Positions 56,667 to 64,000 of a DNA stretch of 64,000 bases are shown here, piece after piece. The DNA comes from Amycolatopsis vastitatis (GTDB taxonomy: Bacteria > Actinomycetota > Actinomycetes > Mycobacteriales > Pseudonocardiaceae). A program made the position numbers and the translations under genes. The first letter of the stretch is position 1. Each line of letters opens with the position of its first letter. Location: positions 124,001 to 188,000 of the forward strand of contig NZ_NMUL01000010.1 of NCBI RefSeq assembly GCF_002234595.1, given 5' to 3'. The notes under the pieces are model-generated. The model searched no databases and was not told the DNA's origin. It saw nothing but the letters and a program-made list of their open reading frames with translations.

Positions 56667-57545
56667 ATGGATCGAGCGGAACTGGCGGCCTTCCTGCGTC
56701 GGCGCAGGGAGCAGTTGCAGCCGGAGGACGTCGGTCTCCTGCCGGGAGCCCGCCGCCGGACGTCGGGGCTGCGGCGGGAGGAGGTCGCGTCGCTGGCCGC
56801 GATGTCGACGGACTACTACACGCGCCTGGAGCAGCAACGCGGTCCGCAGCCGAGCGAGCAGATGCTGGCCGCGCTCGCCCGGGCGCTGCGGCTGAGCGAC
56901 GACGAGCGGAACTACCTGTTCGTGGTGGCCGGCCGCAACGCCCCGTCTCCCGCGGCGACCGCCGCGCACGTCGCGCCCGCGTTGCTGCGGGTGCTGGACC
57001 GGTTGTCGGACACGCCCGCGCTGATCTTGTCCAACCTCGGCGAGGTCCTGGTGCAGAACCGCCTCGCCGAAGCGCTCTACGGCGGAAATTCCCACCACAC
57101 CGGTCTCGCGCGCAGCGAGATCTACCGCTGGTTCACCGACCCCGGCCAGCGCCTGATCTACCCGGAGCACGACCGCGACCGGCAGAGCCGCGCGCTGGTG
57201 GCGAACCTGCGGGCCGCGCACGGGTCGATGGGTCCGCATTCACGGGCCGGTGAGCTGGTGCGGGCGCTGCGCCGGGAGAGTGAGGAATTCTCACGGTTGT
57301 GGGAACGGCACGAGGTGGCGAAGCGGTTCGAGGACCACAAGGTGCTCGTGCACCCGCAACTGGGGGAGATCGAGGTGGATTGCCAGGTGTTGTTCACCGA
57401 GGACCAGTCGCAGGCGTTGCTGGTGCTGACCGCGCCGCCACGTACGGAGGCGTTCGAGAAGCTGCAGCTGCTCGGCGTGCTGGGCCACGAGCAGTTCGAG
57501 GACGGTGAATCCGCAGAGGCCGTCCCGCGGGGGTTGTCCGTGTGA
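56667..57545 (+). CDS. XRE family regulator with MmyB-like ligand domain
   Basis: This protein has 292 residues from MDRAELAAFLRRRREQLQPE. The helix-turn-helix (GLRREEVASLAAMSTDYYTRLEQQRGPQPSEQML) is followed by the MmyB-like domain (LSDTPALILSNLGEVLVQNRLAEALYG), a pattern frequent in actinobacterial regulators that sit opposite a single SDR gene. It probably represses the divergent SDR and itself through the repeats between them. Confidence 0.9.
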   Translation: MDRAELAAFLRRRREQLQPEDVGLLPGARRRTSGLRREEVASLAAMSTDYYTRLEQQRGPQPSEQMLAALARALRLSDDERNYLFVVAGRNAPSPAATAAHVAPALLRVLDRLSDTPALILSNLGEVLVQNRLAEALYGGNSHHTGLARSEIYRWFTDPGQRLIYPEHDRDRQSRALVANLRAAHGSMGPHSRAGELVRALRRESEEFSRLWERHEVAKRFEDHKVLVHPQLGEIEVDCQVLFTEDQSQALLVLTAPPRTEAFEKLQLLGVLGHEQFEDGESAEAVPRGLSV

Positions 57546-57566
57546 CGCTGAACCGGTGGTTCGTCG

Positions 57567-58172
57567 TCACGGGGCCTGACGCAGTCCCTCGAGAGCCACG
57601 TCGATCGCGGCGGTGGCCGCTGCCGGGTCCGTTCCCGCTCGCGCCAGCAGCGAGGTCCCTTCGGCGACCACGAGCAGGAGCTGAGCCTGCGCTTCGGGGG
57701 CGGAGGCCGTCGTCACTTCACCTCGGTGCTGGGCCGCGCGGAGGGCGTCGGCCATCATGCGCACGAAGCGCGCGAACGACTCTCTGACGATCGCGGTCGC
57801 CTCGTCGTCCTGCGGCACGAGCTCGGCGGCCGTGTTGCCCATCATGCAGCCGTGCGGGGCCTGGGGGTCGGCTGCCGCGGCTCCGAGCTGGGCCGGCATC
57901 ACCAGGAGCTCTCGCAGGGCGGGCAGCAGCGGGATCGTGGCGAGCGCCGGCTCGAGAGCCCGTTCGTAGTCGGCCCAGTACGACTTGACGGCCTCGAGGT
58001 AGAGCTGCCGCTTGTCGCCGAAGGTCGCGTACAGGCTTCCGCGTTCCACGGCGAGGCCGTCGACCAGGTCCTGGATCGAGGTGCCGCCGTATCCGGACGC
58101 CCAGAAGATGCCGCGCGCCCGTTCCAGCGCGTCGGCGGGGTCGAACCCGCGGGGCCGTCCCGTCCTCGCCAT
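57567..58172 (-). CDS. TetR family transcriptional regulator
   Basis: This 201-residue protein has a helix-turn-helix region (ALERARGIFWASGYGGTSIQDLVDGLAVERGSLYATFGDKRQLYLE) typical of the AcrR/NemR-type subgroup. Cys occurs once in HGCMMGN, a pattern seen in regulators that sense electrophiles. It is divergent from an SDR, and a long perfect inverted repeat lies only seven bases before its start codon. Confidence 0.9.
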   Translation of the reverse strand: MARTGRPRGFDPADALERARGIFWASGYGGTSIQDLVDGLAVERGSLYATFGDKRQLYLEAVKSYWADYERALEPALATIPLLPALRELLVMPAQLGAAAADPQAPHGCMMGNTAAELVPQDDEATAIVRESFARFVRMMADALRAAQHRGEVTTASAPEAQAQLLLVVAEGTSLLARAGTDPAAATAAIDVALEGLRQAP

Positions 58173-58178
58173 GAGCCC

Positions 58179-58220
58179 ACCCTACGACTTCTTGACTGCC
58201 TGTTCAAGAAGTCGTAGGGT
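58179..58220. promoter_or_regulatory. Perfect 17-bp-arm inverted repeat, TetR operator candidate
   Basis: ACCCTACGACTTCTTGA and its exact reverse complement are separated by 8 bp. The element lies in the TetR leader and upstream of the SDR, so binding would control both genes. A TTGACTGCC stretch within it could be the SDR -35 box. Confidence 0.75.
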
Positions 58221-58281
58221 CGGTCTCTCTACTTCTGGAACGCTTGCATGAAAGTCGTTCCCCGCTCGGACGGGAATCGGA

Positions 58282-59103
58282 ATGAAGGATCTTCGCGCCG
58301 CATACGGCCAGTACGCCGTCGTCACCGGGGCGTCCTCCGGTATCGGCGAGCAGTTCGCCCGCCGGCTGGCCGCCGCCGGGGTCGACGTCGTTCTGGTGGC
58401 GCGCCGCAAGGACCGCCTCGAGGCCCTGGCCGCGGAGCTGTCGCGCGCGCACGGCACCACCACCAAAGTCGTCGCCCTGGACCTGCTCACGCCGGGAGCG
58501 GTCGACGACCTGTGCCAGCAGGTCGCCGACCTCGACGTGGGCATCGTCGTGGCCAACGCGGGGTTTTACTTCGCCGGACCGCTGGTGGCCAACTCGCTGG
58601 CCGACGAGCTCGACGTCCTCACCATCCACGGGGCGGTGCCCCTGCAGCTGGCGCACCGCTTCGGCCGAGGCTTCGCGCAGCGGCGCCGCGGCGCCATCGT
58701 CCTGGTGTCGTCCAGTATCGCCGCCAGTCCCGTGCCCTTCGAAGCCAACTACGCCGCGGTGAAGGCCTACGTGCTGTCACTGGGCCAGGCGTTGAACCAC
58801 GAACTGAAGAAGGACGGCGTCGACGTGCTGGTCGTCTCGCCCGGGCAGACGCAGACCGAAGGCCTGGACAACGCGGCCGGCATCGACTTCGGCAGGCTCG
58901 CCGGGTCCAAAATGGACCCCGCGCGGGTGGCGCGGACCGCGCTGGACAACCTCGGCAAACGCGCCCACGTCATCCCCGGCGCGGTCAACCGCGCGGCCGA
59001 CCTCATGGGCAAGTACCTGCTGCCCCGGCGGTGGTCGGTGCGCCTGTACGCCTCGATCATCGGCCGCGCCCTGACCGGGGACACCGGACCGCGTCGAGGG
59101 TGA
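58282..59103 (+). CDS. Short-chain dehydrogenase, classical
   Basis: This 273-residue protein has GASSGIG (about 17-23), NAGFYF, VSSSIA and YAAVK (YxxxK). It is closest in pattern to the YqjQ/DltE-type SDRs with a C-terminal amphipathic region (MGKYLLPRRWSVRLYASIIG). It is divergently transcribed from the TetR gene and likely derepressed by the molecule it reduces or oxidises. Confidence 0.88.
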   Translation: MKDLRAAYGQYAVVTGASSGIGEQFARRLAAAGVDVVLVARRKDRLEALAAELSRAHGTTTKVVALDLLTPGAVDDLCQQVADLDVGIVVANAGFYFAGPLVANSLADELDVLTIHGAVPLQLAHRFGRGFAQRRRGAIVLVSSSIAASPVPFEANYAAVKAYVLSLGQALNHELKKDGVDVLVVSPGQTQTEGLDNAAGIDFGRLAGSKMDPARVARTALDNLGKRAHVIPGAVNRAADLMGKYLLPRRWSVRLYASIIGRALTGDTGPRRG

Positions 59104-59115
59104 TCGCGGTTGCTG

Positions 59116-59158
59116 TTTACGACGTACTGTCGTAATCTTTGCGACAGTACGTCGTAAA
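59116..59158. promoter_or_regulatory. Nested inverted repeats, TetR operator candidate
   Basis: TTTACGACGTACTGTCG (59116-59132) and its exact complement (59142-59158) flank 9 bp. Each arm also holds a shorter palindrome, TACGAC-GTACT-GTCGTA. The element lies 20 bp before the SnoaL-like gene, whose operon encodes a TetR regulator. Confidence 0.75.
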
Positions 59159-59178
59159 GACTGGAGAGGGGCTGGCCC

Positions 59179-59685
59179 ATGGACACGCTCGCCGACCGAG
59201 CCGAACTCGTCGAACTGCTCGGCCGGTATGCCGACATCGCGGACCTGAAGGAGTACACCGAGCTGCCCGGCCTGGTCTTCGCCGACCCGGTGACCCTCGA
59301 CTTCGAGGCGGTCGCCGGAATTCCGCCCATGACCACGCCGTTGCGCGACTACGTCGAAGTCCTTCGGGCCTCCTTCGCGCCCTTCACCGCAACCCACCAC
59401 GTCATCAGCGGGCACGTCATCGAAATCGACGACGACACCGCGAAGATCCACGCGCACGTCCGAGCCGAACACTGGGTCCCGGACACACTCGCCGACGGTG
59501 GGCCCCACCGCTGGCTGGTGGCCGGTTTCTACGACAACGAGGCGGTCCGCACGGCGGATGGCTGGCGCCTCAGCCGGGTCAAGCTGACCTCGACGTACCA
59601 GGAGAACCCGCACCTGGCGGGTCTCGCCGTGACCGCCGGCCACCGACCCCGGGGAGCGGACGGCGCCGGGCCGGCGGGAGGATGA
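59179..59685 (+). CDS. SnoaL/NTF2-like fold protein
   Basis: This 168-residue protein has the first-helix pattern DRAELVELLGRYADIADLKE, and VISGHVIEIDDDTAKIHAHV and WLVAGFYDNEAVRTADGWRL are characteristic of the SnoaL_4 branch of the NTF2 cone fold. Members act as cyclases, hydratases or isomerases of small lipophilic compounds. The proline/glycine-rich tail carries no known motif. It is co-transcribed with the TetR gene four bases downstream and probably regulated by it. Confidence 0.85.
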   Translation: MDTLADRAELVELLGRYADIADLKEYTELPGLVFADPVTLDFEAVAGIPPMTTPLRDYVEVLRASFAPFTATHHVISGHVIEIDDDTAKIHAHVRAEHWVPDTLADGGPHRWLVAGFYDNEAVRTADGWRLSRVKLTSTYQENPHLAGLAVTAGHRPRGADGAGPAGG

Positions 59686-59689
59686 CCGG

Positions 59690-60304
59690 ATGCCGCGGAT
59701 CCGGGGAGCCAGCATCGACGAGCACCACGAGATGGTGTGGGCCGACCTGGCCGAAGCGCTTCGGCAGCTGCTGCTCGACCACGACTTCGACGCGATCACC
59801 ATGGGCCACATCGCGGCCCACGCCGGGCTCGCGCGCAACACCTTGTACAACTACGCCCGCGACAAGAACGCGCTCGTCCTGGCGTTGACCCGGCGGGCGT
59901 GCCTGCCGTTGATCGAACGGGTGGCCGCGATCGCCGCCCGGTCGGCGGACCCGGCCGCCGAACGGATGCGGGACATCGTCGAAGCAGTCTTGAAGGCGTG
60001 CACGGACCAGGCCCTGCACCTGATGTTCCGCCCGGGTTCCGGGCTGCCGGTCGCCGAGGTGCCGAAAGGCCCGGAGGGCCCGTTCCACGCGATCGTCGCC
60101 GAAGTCCGGAACGTCGTCCGCGACGGCATCGCCCGGGGGGAGTTCCGCGATGTCGGCGACGTGCAAGTCGCCGTCGAGCTGCTGTCCGGCGCCATGCGGG
60201 CGGGTGCCGAACGCATCAGCCGCGACCCGGCCACCTTCGCGGCCACGGTCGGCGCGGCACAGGACATCATCCTCGCGTCCCTGGCACGCCGCCCGGGCTC
60301 ATGA
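59690..60304 (+). CDS. TetR family transcriptional regulator
   Basis: This protein has 204 residues. The helix-turn-helix (LLLDHDFDAITMGHIAAHAGLARNTLYNYARDKNALVLALT) is standard. It follows the SnoaL-like gene with a four-base gap, so it likely represses its own operon through the nested repeats at 59116-59158. Confidence 0.9.
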   Translation: MPRIRGASIDEHHEMVWADLAEALRQLLLDHDFDAITMGHIAAHAGLARNTLYNYARDKNALVLALTRRACLPLIERVAAIAARSADPAAERMRDIVEAVLKACTDQALHLMFRPGSGLPVAEVPKGPEGPFHAIVAEVRNVVRDGIARGEFRDVGDVQVAVELLSGAMRAGAERISRDPATFAATVGAAQDIILASLARRPGS

Positions 60305-60454
60305 CCTCGAGGGCTGGGCGCCCGCATCCGCCGATCGGTTGATGCCGGGTCCGCCACCGGGACAGCCGGGTTCGAACCGTCCTGACGATCCGCCGGAGCC
60401 CCTGCCCGCGGGATTCTCGATCCGTCGAATCTGAGCGAGAAGGGGGACGGCGGC

Positions 60455-61360
60455 ATGCCGGTCATCGAGGTCGAGCACCTCCACAAGGAATACGGGGACA
60501 AGGTCGCGGTCGACGACGTGTCCTTCACCGTCGAGCGCGGCGAGATCTTCGGCATCCTCGGCCCGAACGGCGCGGGCAAGACCACGACCGTCGAGTGCCT
60601 GGAGGGCCTCCGGATCCCCGACGGCGGCACCATTTCGGTGTTGGGCCTCGATCCGCGCCACGATCGGGCGGAGCTGCGCCAGCGCGTCGGCGTCCAGCTC
60701 CAGGACGGCCGGCTGCAGGACAGGCTGCGGGTGGGCGAACTGCTCGACCTCTACGCCGCGTTCTACCGCACACCCGCCGATCCGCGGGGGCTGCTCGCCA
60801 CGCTCGGCCTGACCGAGCACCGGAACACCACGTACCGGAAGCTCTCCGGTGGGCAGCAGCAGCGGCTGTCGATCGCGCTCGCGCTGGTCGGGAGCCCTGA
60901 GGTCGCGGTGCTCGACGAGCTCACCACCGGCCTCGACCCGCAGGCGCGCCGCGACACGTGGCAGCTCATCGAGGCGGTGCGCGCCCAGGGCGTGACGATC
61001 CTGCTCGTCACGCACTTCATGGAAGAAGCCGAACGGCTCTGCGACCGGGTCGCGGTGATCGACGCCGGCCGCGTGGTCGCCGTCGACTCGCCGGCCGGGC
61101 TCGTCGCCCGGGTGGTCGACGAGCAGGTCGTGCGGTTCCGGCCGTCGGCCCCGCTCGAGCCCGGGCTGCTCGAGGCGCTGCCCGAGGTCCGGAAGGCCGA
61201 GCGCCGCGGCGACCGTCTCGTGGTCAGCGGCCACGGCAACGTCCTGCACGCGGTGACGTCGCTGCTCGCCAGGGAAGGCGTGATCGCCGGAGACCTGCGC
61301 GTCGAGCAGGCCGGCCTCGACGACGCCTTCGTCGCACTCACCGGCCGCCGGCCGGAATGA
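60455..61360 (+). CDS. ABC transporter ATP-binding protein
   Basis: This 301-residue protein has Walker A GPNGAGKTT (about 36-44), the signature LSGGQQQR and Walker B EVAVLDELTTGLDP, followed by the H-loop THFMEEAERLCDRVAVIDAG. It has the C-terminal DrrA-type extension. The permease gene overlaps its stop. Together they form an exporter, and the GT39-type protein behind them suggests envelope or glycolipid work. It is a second exporter, separate from the one at 29951-31791. Confidence 0.92.
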   Translation: MPVIEVEHLHKEYGDKVAVDDVSFTVERGEIFGILGPNGAGKTTTVECLEGLRIPDGGTISVLGLDPRHDRAELRQRVGVQLQDGRLQDRLRVGELLDLYAAFYRTPADPRGLLATLGLTEHRNTTYRKLSGGQQQRLSIALALVGSPEVAVLDELTTGLDPQARRDTWQLIEAVRAQGVTILLVTHFMEEAERLCDRVAVIDAGRVVAVDSPAGLVARVVDEQVVRFRPSAPLEPGLLEALPEVRKAERRGDRLVVSGHGNVLHAVTSLLAREGVIAGDLRVEQAGLDDAFVALTGRRPE

Positions 61361-61371
61361 AGGGGGAAACC

Positions 61372-62115
61372 GTGTCCGTCCTGACCAAGCTGACCGCCGC
61401 CGAGGCCAAGGTCTTCCTGCGCGACCCGGGCGCCCCGGCCGTCGTCGCAGGCATCCCGCTCGCCCTGCTGCTGGTGTTCGGGCTGATGCCCGGCGCGAAC
61501 CTGCCCGACCCGAAGTACGGCGGGCACAGCGCCCTGGCCACGGTCATCGCGCCGATGGCCGTCACGATCCTGCTGGCCATGCTCGCCCTGACGCTGTTCC
61601 CGAACGCGATGGCCACCTACCGCGAAAAGGGCCTGCTCAAACGGCTTTCCGCGAGCCCGGTGCCGCCGAGCCGGCTGCTCGCCGCGCAGCTGCTGGTCAA
61701 CCTGGCCGTCGCCGTCGTCGTGGTCCTGGTGATCGCCGGGGTCGGCGGGCTCGCGCTCGGCATCCCGTTGCCGGGCAACCCGGGCGGTTTCCTGCTGTCG
61801 ATCGTCCTGGGCACCCTGGCGTTGTTCTCCGCCGGCCTGGTGGTGGCGGCCCTGGCGCCGACCGGCCGCGCGGCGAGCGGCATCGGCAGCGCGCTGCTCT
61901 TCCCGATGATGGCGCTCGGCGGGGTCTGGGTGCCGAAGGAGCAGCTCCCGCCGTTCCTGCAGCACGTCGCCGACGTCCTGCCGCTGGGGGCGACGCTCAA
62001 CGCGCTGCGCGCCACCTGGGCCGGGGACGCCCCGGAGCTGCTGCAGCTCGGCGCGATGGCGGCCTTCGCCGTCGCCGGCACCGCGATCGCGGCGCGGGTG
62101 TTCCGATGGGAGTGA
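61372..62115 (+). CDS. ABC-2 type permease
   Basis: This protein has 247 residues from GTG 61372, with AAGGGGGAAA upstream. An ATG at 61357 overlapping the ATPase stop (ATGA) is an alternative. It has six hydrophobic segments with the ABC-2 motif TYREKGLLKRLSASPVPPSRLL and LLFPMMALGGVWVPKEQLPP. It is the partner of the preceding ATPase, and its last ten bases overlap the glycosyltransferase start. Confidence 0.9.
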   Translation: MSVLTKLTAAEAKVFLRDPGAPAVVAGIPLALLLVFGLMPGANLPDPKYGGHSALATVIAPMAVTILLAMLALTLFPNAMATYREKGLLKRLSASPVPPSRLLAAQLLVNLAVAVVVVLVIAGVGGLALGIPLPGNPGGFLLSIVLGTLALFSAGLVVAALAPTGRAASGIGSALLFPMMALGGVWVPKEQLPPFLQHVADVLPLGATLNALRATWAGDAPELLQLGAMAAFAVAGTAIAARVFRWE

Positions 62116-63611
62116 CGACCACGCCCGCCCCAGCCCGGGTCCGGCCGGTCGCGCCGCTTGCGGTGGTCCCGGTGGCGATCGTCGCCGCGCTGACGGCGAT
62201 CCCGTTGCTGCTGACCTCGAACCGGTACGGCTACTTCGGCGACGAGCTCTACTTCCTGGCCGCCGGACGGCACCTGGCCTGGGGCTACGTCGACCAGCCG
62301 CCGCTGCTTCCGTTGCTGGCCAAAGCGATGGACGCGCTCGGGCCTTCGCCGTTCGTGCTGCGGATCCCGGCGCTGCTGGCCACCCTCGCCGGGATCGCGC
62401 TGACCGCACTGATCACCCGCGAGCTCGGGGGCGGGGCCAAGGCGCAGACCCTGGCCGCGGGGACCTTCGCCGTGTCGACGCAGTTCCTGGCGGGCGGCCA
62501 CTACCTCGCCACGTCCACAGTGGACCCGGTGCTGTGGACCCTCGTGCTGTGGCTGCTGGTCCGCTGGCTGCGCACCCGCGCCGACGGGCTGCTCGTCTGG
62601 GCCGGCGTCGCGACCGCGGTCGCGCTCTACGCGAAGTTCCTCATCGGCGGCTTCTGGCTTGCGGCCGGGATCGCGGCCCTCGTCTGCGGGCCGCGGGAGC
62701 TGTTGCGGCGGCCCGCGTTGTGGGCGGGCGCCGCGATCGCCGCGATCGCACTGGTGCCGACGCTCGGCTGGCAGGCCGCGCACGGCTGGCCACAGCTGGG
62801 CATGGGTGCGGCGATCTCACGAGAGGTCGGCGGCACCTGGGGTGGCCGGCTGACGTTCCTGCCGACCGCCCTGCTCACCGCCGGGCTGCCGGTCGGCGTC
62901 GTCCTGCTGTGCTACGGCCTGTGGCGGCTGCTGCGCGACCGCGAACTCCGGTTCCTCGGCTGGACGACGCTGCTGCTGACCGTGGTGTTCGTGGCGGTCA
63001 ACGGCCGGTTCTACTACGTCGCCGGGATGTACCCGGTCTGCTGGGCGATGGCCGCCGTCGCGCTCGAGCGCCGGGAGGCCGCCCGCTGGTGGCGGTGGAT
63101 CGCCACCTGGCCGTGCTACGCGCTCGCCGCACTGCTCGTCCTGCCGGTCGCGCTGCCGGTGTGGCCGCGGGCGTGGCTGACCGAGCACCCCGCCCTGCCG
63201 GCACCGCTGTTCGCGTTCGCCGAAATCGGCTCGCCCGAGGCCGCGCGCTCGGTCGCCGAAGCGTTCGCGCGGCTGCCCGGGCGGGCGCACACGGCGGTGC
63301 TCACGGAGACGTATTGGGAAGCGAGCGCGCTCGACCGCTACGGCCGCGACCTCGGCCTGCCGGAGCCGTCCAGCGGCAACCGCGGGTACGCGACGCTGGT
63401 CGTACCACCCGAAGGCGCGATCGACGTCCTGTACGTCGGCGCCGACCCGCGGCCGCTGCTCGGGCACTTCACCGGCCTCCGGCCGCTGGGCGAAGTCACC
63501 ACAGGCACCGCGAAGCCGAGCTACTTCGACGGCGTGCCGCTGTGGCTGGCGACCGGCCGGACCGAGCCGTGGTCCGCGCTGTGGCCGAAGCTGGTGAACA
63601 CCCACACGTGA
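62106..63611 (+). CDS. GT39/PMT-like membrane glycosyltransferase
   Basis: This 501-residue protein has about ten transmembrane segments. The first loop holds NRYGYFGDELYFLAAGRHLA, where the Asp-Glu pair matches the catalytic acidic motif of the protein-mannosyltransferase/ArnT superfamily. GYVDQPPLLPLLAKAMDALG follows. A large extracytoplasmic C-terminal part (from about residue 370) has no known domain. Such enzymes move sugars from polyprenyl phosphate to lipids or proteins outside the membrane. It may modify what the ABC exporter delivers. Confidence 0.85.
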   Translation: MGVTTTPAPARVRPVAPLAVVPVAIVAALTAIPLLLTSNRYGYFGDELYFLAAGRHLAWGYVDQPPLLPLLAKAMDALGPSPFVLRIPALLATLAGIALTALITRELGGGAKAQTLAAGTFAVSTQFLAGGHYLATSTVDPVLWTLVLWLLVRWLRTRADGLLVWAGVATAVALYAKFLIGGFWLAAGIAALVCGPRELLRRPALWAGAAIAAIALVPTLGWQAAHGWPQLGMGAAISREVGGTWGGRLTFLPTALLTAGLPVGVVLLCYGLWRLLRDRELRFLGWTTLLLTVVFVAVNGRFYYVAGMYPVCWAMAAVALERREAARWWRWIATWPCYALAALLVLPVALPVWPRAWLTEHPALPAPLFAFAEIGSPEAARSVAEAFARLPGRAHTAVLTETYWEASALDRYGRDLGLPEPSSGNRGYATLVVPPEGAIDVLYVGADPRPLLGHFTGLRPLGEVTTGTAKPSYFDGVPLWLATGRTEPWSALWPKLVNTHT

Positions 63612-63679
63612 GCGCCCGGTACGGCCCGGCCCGCCCGCGTAGGGTGCGGGAAGACCGGGCGCGCACGGGGGACAGGAGC

Positions 63680-64000
63680 ATGATGGACGATCGTCCGGCA
63701 GCTCACCGGCCGGACCGGGAGCCGGGCGACGATCCGGCCGCGGCCCGAGGACACGAGAGCGTGAGCCTCAAGGTCGACTGGAACCGGCCGATGTGGCCGC
63801 CGGAGCCGGCGCGGACCCCGGTCGGCTGGCAACCGTGGCTGCACCGGGTCGAGCGGTTCCTGCCCGGACTGCTGCTCGCCGTCGCGACCGCGGTCAGCCT
63901 CGGCGTCGGCGGGCACGACGGCCGCTGGTGGGCGATCACCGGCGGCCTGGTCGCCGTGGCCGCGCTCTGGGTGCTCGGCACGGTGATCTTCGCCCCGCCG
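63680..64000 (+). CDS. N-terminal part of a membrane protein, cut by the window edge
   Basis: An open frame begins at ATG 63680 (or 63683) with GGAG upstream and stays open to the last base, giving 107 codons. A polar N-terminus (PDREPGDDPAAARGHES) is followed by WNRPMWPPEPARTPVGWQPW and two hydrophobic segments (LLLAVATAVSL, GLVAVAALWVLGTVIF). The layout resembles the sensor part of actinobacterial histidine kinases, but the catalytic region is not visible, so the identity is open. Confidence 0.6.
   Translation, partial: MMDDRPAAHRPDREPGDDPAAARGHESVSLKVDWNRPMWPPEPARTPVGWQPWLHRVERFLPGLLLAVATAVSLGVGGHDGRWWAITGGLVAVAALWVLGTVIFAPP

Noticed and set aside
58905..58917. Recurring gapped palindrome GTCC-N5-GGAC (also near 4414, 18555, 22068, 43434, 62514)
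   Set aside because: Six exact cases in 64 kb are not far above rough expectation for this base composition, and all are inside coding regions. A genome-wide count would be needed.

Overview
The window is high-GC actinobacterial DNA. Coding strands show strong third-position G/C, GTG starts are common, and genes are often coupled through ATGA or GTGA overlaps. Gene content (SARP regulator, type I PKS, NRPS, DrrAB-type transporter, DUF1707 and LGFP proteins) fits an Amycolatopsis-like or other Pseudonocardiales organism, but no rRNA or housekeeping marker is present to prove the genus.

Positions 1-33434 hold a hybrid biosynthetic gene cluster. Its left arm carries a pyrrole-forming set of the pyoluteorin type: a PltE-like prolyl-carrier dehydrogenase, a PltF-like L-proline adenylating enzyme and a PltL-like carrier protein on the plus strand (6732-9656), and a PltA-like flavin halogenase on the minus strand (5273-6613). 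Around them lie a KASIII-like acyltransferase that apparently starts at CTG, a small methyltransferase, a second flavin halogenase, a cation/proton antiporter and a secreted hydrolase that has lost its nucleophile. A SARP activator gene (9620-10417) sits between the left arm and the assembly line. The assembly line is a run of six minus-strand genes, transcribed from 29709 down to 10526. It comprises FAAL-ACP-Cy-A(Cys)-PCP, then KS-AT-ACP-Cy-A(Cys)-PCP-degenerate E, an acyl-CoA dehydrogenase, C-(A remnant)-PCP-R, a free-standing NRPS methyltransferase domain and a free-standing adenylation domain. The last three look like one module that has been taken apart. The predicted chemistry is two Cys-derived heterocycles separated by one malonate unit, a terminal Ser/Thr-like, possibly methylated residue, reductive release, and a chlorinated pyrrole joined at a point the sequence does not settle. 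A DrrA/DrrB-like exporter and LuxR and TetR regulators close this arm.

Positions 33638-38433 hold ordinary genes (MerR regulator with an oxidoreductase, S66 peptidase, secreted DUF6351 protein). They are followed by one large PKS, AL-ACP-KS-AT-DH-KR-ACP (38453-44851), which may belong to the cluster or stand alone. A frameshifted membrane-protein pseudogene lies directly beyond the PKS.

Positions 45480-64000 are mostly regulatory and metabolic accessory genes. They include two LysR regulators, a three-gene LGFP / peptidoglycan-binding / small membrane protein cassette, a CitMHS transporter with AtuA-type genes, a secreted esterase, a DUF1707 protein, two SDRs with an XRE and a TetR regulator, a SnoaL-TetR pair, an ABC exporter with a GT39-type glycosyltransferase, and the start of a membrane protein cut by the window edge. 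Several intergenic regions carry strong inverted repeats suitable as operators. I saw no tRNA, rRNA, CRISPR array, insertion sequence or replication origin.
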